Source: an uncultured Caulobacterales bacterium (GTDB lineage Bacteria; Pseudomonadota; Alphaproteobacteria; Caulobacterales; Maricaulaceae). From it: a stretch of 6,839 nucleotides of DNA. The notes beneath the pieces are model-generated. The model was given only the letters and a program-made list of their open reading frames with translations. It did no database searches and had not been told where the DNA came from. The translations under genes were made by a program, and so were the position numbers. This document shows, piece after piece, positions 1 through 5,272 of this stretch; position 1 is the first letter of the stretch, and every line of letters starts with the position of its first letter. The stretch covers positions 1 to 6,839 of the forward strand of contig CALLME010000060.1 of NCBI GenBank assembly GCA_938007945.1, written 5' to 3'.

Positions 1-623
1 GCCTAGCTGATACGGCGCGGCTTTTACGTTTGCGCGGCGATGCGATGCAGGAAGCTGTACCTGTCGGGACTGGTGCCATGTGCGCTTTGCTCGGCGCGTC
101 AGTCGAAGATGCAGAAGCAGCAGCCAGTGCAGGCAGCAAGCACGGCATTTGCCAAATAGCCAATGACAATGCGACGGGGCAGATTGTTCTCTCTGGTGAA
201 GTCGCGGCTGTCGAAACGGCAGCGCAATACGCACGGGATGCAGGCGTCAAAAAAGCGGTCATTCTGCCTGTCTCTGCACCGTTCCACTGCGATATGATGG
301 CCCCAGCCGCAGACGCTATGCGTGACGCGCTCGCAGATACGACGATTTTACCTCCGCAAGTGCCCGTAGTGAACAATGTCACAGCCCGTCCGACCTCTGA
401 TGCAGAGCAAATCATGTATGACCTTGTTTCTCAAGTGACAGGCCGTGTCCGTTGGCGAGAGTCGATTGAGTGGATGGCAGGCGAAGGTAGCATAGAAACT
501 TTCGCCGAGCCCGGATGTGGCAAAGTCCTTACGCAGATGCTCAAACGCATTGTCAAAGGCATCAACGGCACAGCCCTAAACTCCCCCGAAAGCCTAGAGG
601 CTTTCGCAAATTCACTGAAATAA
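1..623 (+). CDS. fabD: malonyl-CoA:ACP transacylase, 5' end cut off by window edge
   Basis: FabD moves the malonyl group from malonyl-CoA to the acyl carrier protein in the cytoplasm, supplying the extender unit for type II fatty acid synthesis. The reading frame is open from base 3 with no start in view. The first codons read LADTARLLRLRGDAMQEAVP, which matches the FabD segment just after the GHSLGE nucleophile motif, so about 100 residues including the catalytic serine lie left of the window. About 206 residues are visible, as expected for a protein of about 310. The arginine of LRG (bases 33-35) corresponds to the substrate carboxylate-binding Arg. The histidine of APFHCDMM (bases 285-287) is the catalytic His. 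The VVNNVTARP and GCGKVLTQM segments are also typical. A TTG at base 30 is not the start, because conserved sequence continues upstream. The stop TAA at 621-623 lies 4 bases before the HIRAN gene. Identity is near certain. Confidence 0.97.
   Translation, partial: LADTARLLRLRGDAMQEAVPVGTGAMCALLGASVEDAEAAASAGSKHGICQIANDNATGQIVLSGEVAAVETAAQYARDAGVKKAVILPVSAPFHCDMMAPAADAMRDALADTTILPPQVPVVNNVTARPTSDAEQIMYDLVSQVTGRVRWRESIEWMAGEGSIETFAEPGCGKVLTQMLKRIVKGINGTALNSPESLEAFANSLK
587..606 (+). other. perfect inverted repeat at the fabD 3' end
   Basis: CGAAAGCCT (587-595) and AGGCTTTCG (598-606) are exact reverse complements separated by two bases. In RNA this would give a stem of about eight pairs with a short loop. 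It lies inside the last codons of fabD (Ser-Pro-Glu-Ser-Leu-Glu-Ala-Phe-Ala) and ends 21 bases before the GTG of the next gene. No T-run follows, so it is not a standard intrinsic terminator. It could stabilise the 3' end of a processed mRNA or affect coupling to the next gene. The role is inference only. Confidence 0.45.
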
Positions 624-627
624 TTGC

Positions 628-1038
628 GTGAGGATAAATAGAAAAATCCGACATGTTCCTCAAGGAAAACTCATCTATGATGACGTTATCGTCGTGGGGA
701 CAAACTATCGCGAAGAAAATGTTCTCGCAGCTTGGAATTTGTTGAACGAAACTGAAAGAAAATTTACAAAAATTGCGGCAGTTATATATCCTGAGCCTGA
801 CAATAAAGCGGATAAGCACGCGATGGCAGTCCATATAACTGTTTCAGAAAAGCTGGGTTTTCTGAAATCAAAATTGTATAAATTCCACATAGGTTACTTA
901 CCGAGAAATATGGCTTATGCGTGCAGCAAGCGAGAGAAAGAGGGCGGGATTGTGGACGCGGCCTTAAATAGTTTCTCTTTCGACCCTGATGAAGAATATA
1001 AATTTAACATCGCAATCGATGTTTATTTATGGAAATAA
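628..1038 (+). CDS. stand-alone HIRAN-domain protein, probably acquired
   Basis: A 136-residue protein that is almost entirely one HIRAN-like domain. The N-terminal VVGTNYREEN (about 22-31) corresponds to the first strand and aromatic/basic turn. PEPDNKADKHAMAV (55-68) matches the family pattern PxxNxxDxxAhxV, and IGYLPRNMA (88-96) matches the hGhLpxxxA signature. HIRAN domains occur in HLTF/Rad5 helicases, where they bind 3' single-stranded DNA ends, and as single-domain bacterial proteins of largely unknown function. No nuclease, helicase, signal peptide or membrane segment is visible. The GTG start lies 4 bases after the fabD stop with no convincing Shine-Dalgarno sequence, so coupled translation is likely. 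The stop is 19 bases before fabG. GC is about 39% by hand count. Four of seven Arg codons are AGA/AGG and there are four ATA codons, while fabG has none of either. The domain call is fairly firm, a DNA-end-binding role is inference, and the cellular job is unknown. Confidence 0.82.
   Translation: MRINRKIRHVPQGKLIYDDVIVVGTNYREENVLAAWNLLNETERKFTKIAAVIYPEPDNKADKHAMAVHITVSEKLGFLKSKLYKFHIGYLPRNMAYACSKREKEGGIVDAALNSFSFDPDEEYKFNIAIDVYLWK
842..867 (+). other. 10-bp perfect inverted repeat inside the HIRAN gene
   Basis: TTTCAGAAAA (842-851) and TTTTCTGAAA (858-867) are exact reverse complements around the 6-base spacer GCTGGG. As RNA this is a ten-pair, mostly A-U hairpin; as DNA it is a 26-base dyad of operator-like form. 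It falls within the codons between the two HIRAN signature motifs. No function is known, and AT-rich coding sequence can produce such dyads by chance. Confidence 0.45.
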
Positions 1039-1042
1039 AACT

Positions 1043-1048
1043 AGAAGG
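1043..1048 (+). promoter_or_regulatory. ribosome binding site of fabG, fixing its start
   Basis: AGAAGG lies 9 bases before the ATG at 1058, between the HIRAN stop (1036-1038) and fabG. It supports translation of FabG from 1058 independently of the gene in front, so fabG keeps its own initiation signal despite the intervening HIRAN gene. Confidence 0.75.
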
Positions 1049-1057
1049 TTTGAAATT

Positions 1058-1798
1058 ATGTTTGATCTCACTGGAAAACGCGCGCTTGTAACGGGTGCAA
1101 CTGGCGGCCTTGGCGGCGATATCGCCCGTAAACTTCACGCACAAGGCGCGCATGTGGCTTTGTCTGGGACACGTGCTGAGAAACTTGAAGAACTGGCCCA
1201 TAGTCTTGGTGACCGTGCGGCCGTGACCCCGTGTAATCTCTCTGATGGCGACGCTGTGGACGGTCTTGTGAAAGAGGCGGGCGAGGCGCTCGGCGGCGGC
1301 ATTGATATTCTGGTCTCAAATGCAGGCTTAACGCGTGACGGGCTTCTGATGCGGATGAAATATGAGGATTGGGAGCTTGTGCAGCGCGTTAATCTCGACG
1401 CCTACTTCCGTCTGTCAAAGGCTTGCATGCGCTCTATGATGAAAGCGCGATGGGGTCGTATTATTGGCATCACCTCTATCGTTGGCGTGACGGGTAACCC
1501 TGGTCAGACGAATTATGCCGCGTCAAAAGCAGGTATGATTGGCTTTACGAAATCACTGGCTATGGAAGTCGCTTCGCGTGGCGTGACGGCGAATTGCGTG
1601 GCGCCAGGCTTCATTACATCGCCTATGACAGATGAACTCAATGAAGCGCAAACTGCGGCAACTCTCGCCAAAGTGCCAATGGGTAAGCTTGGTGAGGGCG
1701 AAGATATCGCAAATGCCGTACTTTATTTGGCCTCAGAAGAGGCGGGCTATGTCACAGGGCAAACATTACACGTTAATGGCGGCATGGCTATGATTTAA
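1058..1798 (+). CDS. fabG: 3-oxoacyl-ACP reductase (short-chain dehydrogenase)
   Basis: FabG uses NADPH to reduce 3-oxoacyl-ACP to 3-hydroxyacyl-ACP, the first reduction of each elongation cycle, in the cytoplasm. The 246-residue protein is a classical short-chain dehydrogenase. It has the TGATGGLG cofactor-binding loop at residues 12-19, NAG at 88-90, and the catalytic tetrad Asn112, Ser140, Tyr153 and Lys157 (the YAASK context), each two positions on from the E. coli residues Ser138, Tyr151 and Lys155. The C-terminus [13 protein letters not shown] is the usual FabG ending. The ATG at 1058 is chosen because the protein then begins [13 protein letters not shown] as in the family and has a good AGAAGG in front. 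An in-frame ATG at 989 would add 23 unrelated residues overlapping the HIRAN gene. The neighbours fabD, acpP and fabF confirm a fatty-acid role rather than another dehydrogenase. Confidence 0.97.
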   Translation: MFDLTGKRALVTGATGGLGGDIARKLHAQGAHVALSGTRAEKLEELAHSLGDRAAVTPCNLSDGDAVDGLVKEAGEALGGGIDILVSNAGLTRDGLLMRMKYEDWELVQRVNLDAYFRLSKACMRSMMKARWGRIIGITSIVGVTGNPGQTNYAASKAGMIGFTKSLAMEVASRGVTANCVAPGFITSPMTDELNEAQTAATLAKVPMGKLGEGEDIANAVLYLASEEAGYVTGQTLHVNGGMAMI

Positions 1799-1889
1799 AA
1801 GGGGAATTTACCCCCAATTGGTCTGTTAAGCAGGTCTGGCATTGCCTGCGAATCCGTGATAGGCAGGCGCCAAGCGAAGAAAAAGGTTG

Positions 1890-1904
1890 TTTTTCACTGA
1901 AAAA
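1890..1904. promoter_or_regulatory. 15-bp palindrome, possible operator
   Basis: TTTTTCA-C-TGAAAAA is a perfect palindrome with 7-base arms around one central base, 58 bases before the acpP start. The form suits a dimeric helix-turn-helix regulator. I do not recognise it as the site of a named regulator. The same arms could instead act in RNA pairing with GAAAAA at 1879-1884. Confidence 0.35.
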
Positions 1905-1926
1905 TTCCTATTTGCCCCAAGCAGCA

Positions 1927-1943
1927 GTCACCACGTTGGTGAC
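1927..1943 (+). other. hairpin just upstream of the acpP ribosome site
   Basis: GTCACCA (1927-1933) and TGGTGAC (1937-1943) are perfect complements around the triloop CGT. The stem ends 8 bases before the AAGGA at 1952-1956. A hairpin here leaves the ribosome site single-stranded and could protect the 5' end of an acpP transcript; that role is inference. Confidence 0.45.
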
Positions 1944-1951
1944 GTCGGAAG

Positions 1952-1956
1952 AAGGA
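1952..1956 (+). promoter_or_regulatory. ribosome binding site of acpP, fixing its start
   Basis: AAGGA sits 6 bases before the ATG at 1963, within a purine run from about 1948. It selects this ATG over the longer in-frame reading from 1912, which would add 17 residues of no family resemblance. Confidence 0.8.
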
Positions 1957-1962
1957 TTTATT

Positions 1963-2199
1963 ATGTCTGATGTGTTTGCACGCGTAAAAAAAATGGTCGT
2001 TGAGCATCTCGACGTTGAGGAAGATAAAGTGACAGAAAATGCTCACTTCATCGATGATCTCGGCGCGGATAGCCTCGATAATGTTGAATTGGTCATGGCA
2101 TTTGAAGAGGAATTCGATATCGAAATCCCTGAGGATGCTGCTGAGCATCTGCAAACTGTCGGCGCAGCCGTTAAGTTTATCTCTGAAAAAGTCGGTTAA
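1963..2199 (+). CDS. acpP: acyl carrier protein
   Basis: AcpP is the small acidic cytoplasmic protein that carries the growing acyl chain on a 4'-phosphopantetheine arm and shuttles it between FabD, FabF, FabG and the other synthase enzymes. The 78-residue length equals that of E. coli AcpP counted with Met1. The attachment serine is Ser37 in [10 protein letters not shown], followed by the acidic recognition helix ([11 protein letters not shown]). The conserved C-terminal part [20 protein letters not shown] is present. Strong acidity is evident from the many Asp and Glu residues. It has its own ribosome site and a long structured leader, in keeping with the high expression usual for ACP. fabF follows after 8 bases. 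Confidence 0.98.
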   Translation: MSDVFARVKKMVVEHLDVEEDKVTENAHFIDDLGADSLDNVELVMAFEEEFDIEIPEDAAEHLQTVGAAVKFISEKVG

Positions 2200-2207
2200 T
2201 TACTGAC

Positions 2208-3512
2208 GTGGCGCGGCGGGTAGTTGTCACAGGTTTAGGCCTTGTTACACCCGTCGGCTGCGGCGTTGAAACCGCATGGTCAAATGTGTTGTCAGGCAAA
2301 TCTGGCGCACAAAAGATTGACCACTTCGATGTTAGCGATCTGGGGTGCCAGATTGCTGCCCTTGTTCCCCGCATAGACGGTCACGGTCAAAATGCGGATG
2401 TGAAAGACGGGCTCTTTGACCCAGATGCGGTCATGTCAAAACGCGATAGAAAGCGTATTGACGATTTTATTCTCTACTCCATTGCCAGTGCCGATGAAGC
2501 GTTAAAAGACGCAGGTTGGTCGCCGTCTGAGATGGACGACAACGCACAGGAACGCTCTGGCGTGCTGTTTGGCTCGGGTATTGGTGGGTTGCAGACAACT
2601 TATGAGGCCTCGATCACGCTAGCTGAAAAAGGTCCTCGTCGCCTTAGCCCATTCGTGGTGCCGGGCATGCTTATCAATCTTGCCGCTGGACAAATCTCAA
2701 TCCGCCACGGCCTCAAAGGGCCTAACCATTCGGTTGTGACTGCTTGCGCTACGGGCGCTCACGCTATAGGCGATGCCGCGCGCCTCATACAACGCGGTGA
2801 TGCCGACGTGATGGTTGCGGGTGGAGGCGAAGCCGCTGTCTGCCGTCTCGGCATTGCGAGCTTTGTGGCATGTCGCGCGATGACGACAGGCTATAATGAC
2901 GATCCAAAATCTGCGAGCCGCCCCTACGATGCAGGTCGCGACGGTTTCTTAATGGGCGAGGGCGCAGGCGCGCTCGTACTTGAAGAGTATGAACATGCCA
3001 AAGCGCGTGGTGCAAAAATATATGCCGAGTTCAAAGGCTATGGCCTTTCAGGTGACGCCTTTCACATTACAAGCCCTGCACCCGATGGTGACGGCGGTTA
3101 CCGCGCAATGAAAGCGGCGCTTAAAGATAGCGATATGGATGTGTCCGATATTGGTTACGTCAATGCGCATGGCACGTCGACGCCTATGGGGGATGAGATT
3201 GAAATCCGCGCTGTCGAGAAATTATTTGGCGAGCAGTCCAAGGACTTGAGACTCTCATCCACCAAATCTGCTACGGGGCATTTGCTCGGTGCGGCAGGGG
3301 CGATCGAAGCGATATTCGCCATTCTCGCGGTGCGCGATGGCAAGGTTCCGCCGACGCTCAATCTTGAAAATCCAAATGTTGAGACCAAGATTGACTTGGT
3401 CCCGAAGACGGCTAAATCAGTTTCACTGAAAGCGGCGATGTCTAATTCATTCGGTTTTGGCGGCACCAATGCCGCTGTCATATTTGCGCAAGCACCCGAA
3501 GACGCTTCCTAA
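2208..3512 (+). CDS. fabF: 3-oxoacyl-ACP synthase II
   Basis: FabF condenses malonyl-ACP with an acyl-ACP, releasing CO2 and lengthening the chain by two carbons; the FabF subtype also influences the balance of unsaturated fatty acids. The 434-residue protein has the thiolase-fold Cys-His-His active site: Cys180 in VVTACATGAHAIGDA, His321 in NAHGTSTPMGD and His358 in KSATGHLLGAAGA, with Lys353 just before. These are 17-18 positions later than in the 413-residue E. coli enzyme (Cys163, His303, His340), owing to a longer stretch around residues 45-75 that is usual in alphaproteobacterial FabF. The GTG at 2208 gives the standard MARRVVVTGLGLVTPVG start. There is no clear Shine-Dalgarno sequence in the 8 bases after acpP, so translation is probably coupled to acpP. 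The GFGGTNAAVIF ending is typical. Confidence 0.97.
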   Translation: MARRVVVTGLGLVTPVGCGVETAWSNVLSGKSGAQKIDHFDVSDLGCQIAALVPRIDGHGQNADVKDGLFDPDAVMSKRDRKRIDDFILYSIASADEALKDAGWSPSEMDDNAQERSGVLFGSGIGGLQTTYEASITLAEKGPRRLSPFVVPGMLINLAAGQISIRHGLKGPNHSVVTACATGAHAIGDAARLIQRGDADVMVAGGGEAAVCRLGIASFVACRAMTTGYNDDPKSASRPYDAGRDGFLMGEGAGALVLEEYEHAKARGAKIYAEFKGYGLSGDAFHITSPAPDGDGGYRAMKAALKDSDMDVSDIGYVNAHGTSTPMGDEIEIRAVEKLFGEQSKDLRLSSTKSATGHLLGAAGAIEAIFAILAVRDGKVPPTLNLENPNVETKIDLVPKTAKSVSLKAAMSNSFGFGGTNAAVIFAQAPEDAS

Positions 3513-3527
3513 GCGGAGCTTTTGGTG

Positions 3528-4610
3528 ATGTCGGAAAAGCAGGTTTCAAAAAGTGTAGATAAACAAGAGGTTGAGGATGTTATCTCACCTGTGAAATCTC
3601 GCAAAAAGACATTTGCCTTTATGGGGTTTCTCGTTTTCGTCACGCTTTTTGGCGGGCTACTACTCGCCTCTTATAACTTCATGAAATACCGCTATGTGCG
3701 CTCGGGCCCGTTGGCCGAGGCCACAGTTTTTGCGGTGCCCCAAGGCGCAGGTCTATCCTCACTCGCGGGTAAATTAGAGGACGGCGGCCTCATCGATAGT
3801 GCCACTATGCTCAAGTTAAATGCCAAGCTGACAGGCATTGGCGGCGCCCTCAAAACGGGTGAATACGCAATTGAAGCAGGCGCGAGTATGAAGGATATCA
3901 TTGAGACATTTGAGAGCGGGAAGACTATTCTTTATCCCGTGACTTTGCCGGAGGGACTGACGAGCGCGCAGCATATGCGCATCATTGAAAGCACAGATAC
4001 GCTTACGGGTGAGTTGCCCGATACGCCGCCCGAAGGTACGCTTCTGCCTGAGACTTACATGCATCCTCGCGGGATGAGCCGCGCTGCGCTTGTCAAAAAA
4101 ATGCGTGACGCCCAGACAGAATTGATCGACCGCCTTTGGGAGACCCGCCAAAAAGGTTTGCCTGTTATTGGAAAGCGCGAGGCGATTATTTTGGCCTCTG
4201 TTGTTGAGAAAGAAACAGGTGGCGGCAGAGAGACTCCGAAAGTGGCAGGCGTGTTCATCAATCGCCTTAACAAAGGTATGCGTCTGCAATCTGACCCGAC
4301 AATTATTTACGGCATTAGTCAGGGCGAAATCCTGCGGGGACGGGATGGTAAGCAACGTGGGCTGCGCCGTTCAGAAATTGACCGCAAGACCGATTGGAAC
4401 ACTTACCAAATCGACGGCCTGCCTAAGACACCAATTTGTAATCCAGGAGCGGAGGCTATCGCCGCTGTACTGAACCCCGAGGAAACGGACGCACTTTTCT
4501 TTGTCGCAGACGGCACGGGTGGGCACGCTTTCTCAAAAACATATGCCGAGCATAATCGGAACGTCGCGAAGTGGCGCAAGATTGAGCGTCAACGACGGTC
4601 GCAAAACTAA
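3528..4610 (+). CDS. mltG: endolytic murein transglycosylase
   Basis: MltG (YceG family) is an inner-membrane enzyme with its catalytic domain in the periplasm. It cuts nascent glycan strands internally and is thought to set where polymerisation ends. The 360-residue protein has a charged cytosolic tail (1-27), one membrane helix at about 29-50, a LysM-like region, then the YceG catalytic domain. Glu227 in ASVVEKETGGG matches the catalytic Glu218 of E. coli. The hallmark VFINRLNKGMRLQSDPTIIYG (242-262) and FFVADGTGGHAF (324-335) follow. GGAG at 3515-3518 supports the ATG at 3528 (9-base spacing); GTG at 3525 or TTG at 3522 remain possible and change only one or two residues. It starts 15 bases after fabF. 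The link to fab genes is widespread in bacteria; E. coli also has pabC between them, which is absent here. Confidence 0.95.
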   Translation: MSEKQVSKSVDKQEVEDVISPVKSRKKTFAFMGFLVFVTLFGGLLLASYNFMKYRYVRSGPLAEATVFAVPQGAGLSSLAGKLEDGGLIDSATMLKLNAKLTGIGGALKTGEYAIEAGASMKDIIETFESGKTILYPVTLPEGLTSAQHMRIIESTDTLTGELPDTPPEGTLLPETYMHPRGMSRAALVKKMRDAQTELIDRLWETRQKGLPVIGKREAIILASVVEKETGGGRETPKVAGVFINRLNKGMRLQSDPTIIYGISQGEILRGRDGKQRGLRRSEIDRKTDWNTYQIDGLPKTPICNPGAEAIAAVLNPEETDALFFVADGTGGHAFSKTYAEHNRNVAKWRKIERQRRSQN

Positions 4611-4620
4611 TGGATCTGAT

Positions 4621-5268
4621 ATGAGCGAGATACAAAAGTTAAAATCTAATCGGCGCGGCCTAATGGTAGTCCTAAGCTCTCCGTCGGGCGCGGGTAAAAC
4701 GACGCTTACGCGAAAGTTGCTCGCCGCACACGATGATATGTCGATGTCCGTCTCTGCCACGACACGCAAACCGCGCCCCGGTGAAGTTGACGGCCATGAC
4801 TACTATTTTGTCACCAAAGATAAGTTCTCAGAGATGATTGAAGGCGAAGATTTCTTAGAGCACGCCAAAGTCTTTGATAATTATTACGGCACACCGCGTG
4901 CGCCTGTCGAAGAAGCGCTAATGGATGGGCGCGATGTCATTTTTGATATTGATTGGCAAGGTGCGCAGCAGCTTGAGCAAGCGGCGGTCGAAGACCTCGT
5001 AAAGATATTCATCTTGCCGCCCAATATGCGCGCGCTGGAATCGCGCCTGCGCACGCGGGCTCAAGACAGTGATGACGTTATCGCCAAACGAATGTCAAAA
5101 TCCGAAGCAGAGATTAGTCATTGGTCAGAATACGACTACATCATCGTCAATGAAGACATCGAAACGGCGATGGCGGAGTTGCAATCTATCGTCCAAGCAG
5201 AGCGCATGAAACGCCGCCGCCAAAGCTGGCTCGGCCCGTTTATCAAAGCGCTAGTTGAGGGTGGTTAG
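4621..5268 (+). CDS. gmk: guanylate kinase
   Basis: Gmk phosphorylates GMP to GDP with ATP, an essential cytoplasmic step towards GTP, dGTP and (p)ppGpp. The 215-residue protein (E. coli 207) has the P-loop SSPSGAGKTT at residues 19-28. The GMP-binding segment SATTRKPRPGEVDGHDYYF (45-63) has the usual Arg and paired Tyr, followed by VIFDIDWQGAQQL and the lid/helix motif RLRTRAQDSDDVIAKRM. The ATG at 4621 lies 10 bases after the mltG stop with a weak GGA in front (4612-4614). An in-frame upstream reading from 4501 overlaps mltG by over 100 bases and adds 40 unrelated residues, so it was not used. In many alphaproteobacteria a yicC-type gene lies between mltG and gmk; here there is none. Confidence 0.97.
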   Translation: MSEIQKLKSNRRGLMVVLSSPSGAGKTTLTRKLLAAHDDMSMSVSATTRKPRPGEVDGHDYYFVTKDKFSEMIEGEDFLEHAKVFDNYYGTPRAPVEEALMDGRDVIFDIDWQGAQQLEQAAVEDLVKIFILPPNMRALESRLRTRAQDSDDVIAKRMSKSEAEISHWSEYDYIIVNEDIETAMAELQSIVQAERMKRRRQSWLGPFIKALVEGG

Positions 5269-5272
5269 TAAA

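Larger units (their letters stand above)
1799..1962 (+). promoter_or_regulatory. fabG-acpP leader with several inverted repeats
   Basis: This 164-base gap is the only sizeable non-coding stretch in an otherwise tight operon. Dyads seen: GGGG/CCCC around AATTTA (1801-1814); GCAGG (1830-1834), CCTGC (1845-1849) and GCAGG (1863-1867), where the middle copy can pair with either outer one; GAAAAA (1879-1884), TTTTTC (1890-1895) and GAAAAA (1899-1904), again with a shared middle; and GTCACCA/TGGTGAC around CGT (1927-1943), just before the ribosome site. No clean -35/-10 pair was found and no dyad is followed by a proper T-run. In many bacteria acpP has its own strong promoter or is separately processed, so a promoter or leader RNA here is plausible but unproven. 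Confidence 0.5.

Noticed and set aside
30..32. TTG as the fabD start
   Set aside because: The same frame is open from base 3 and the residues before it (LADTARLLR) match FabD, so the gene runs off the left edge.
628..1038. The HIRAN gene as part of a restriction, toxin-antitoxin or multi-gene defence system
   Set aside because: All neighbours are ordinary housekeeping genes, and no methylase, nuclease, helicase or toxin partner is visible in the window.
989..1057. Upstream extension of fabG from an in-frame ATG at 989
   Set aside because: It adds 23 residues unlike any FabG start and overlaps the HIRAN gene; the ATG at 1058 has a ribosome site and the normal MFDLTGK start.
1801..1814. GGGG-AATTTA-CCCC as a fabG terminator
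   Set aside because: The stem is only four pairs and the following bases (CAATTGG) are not a T-run.
1912..1962. Upstream extension of acpP from an in-frame start at 1912
   Set aside because: The added residues are not ACP-like, and the ribosome site lies directly before the ATG at 1963.
3816..4355. 179-residue open frame antisense to mltG
   Set aside because: It is a shadow of the mltG coding pattern with no recognisable domain and no convincing start signal.
4501..4620. Upstream extension of gmk from an in-frame start at 4501
   Set aside because: It lies inside mltG in another frame and shows no guanylate kinase similarity.
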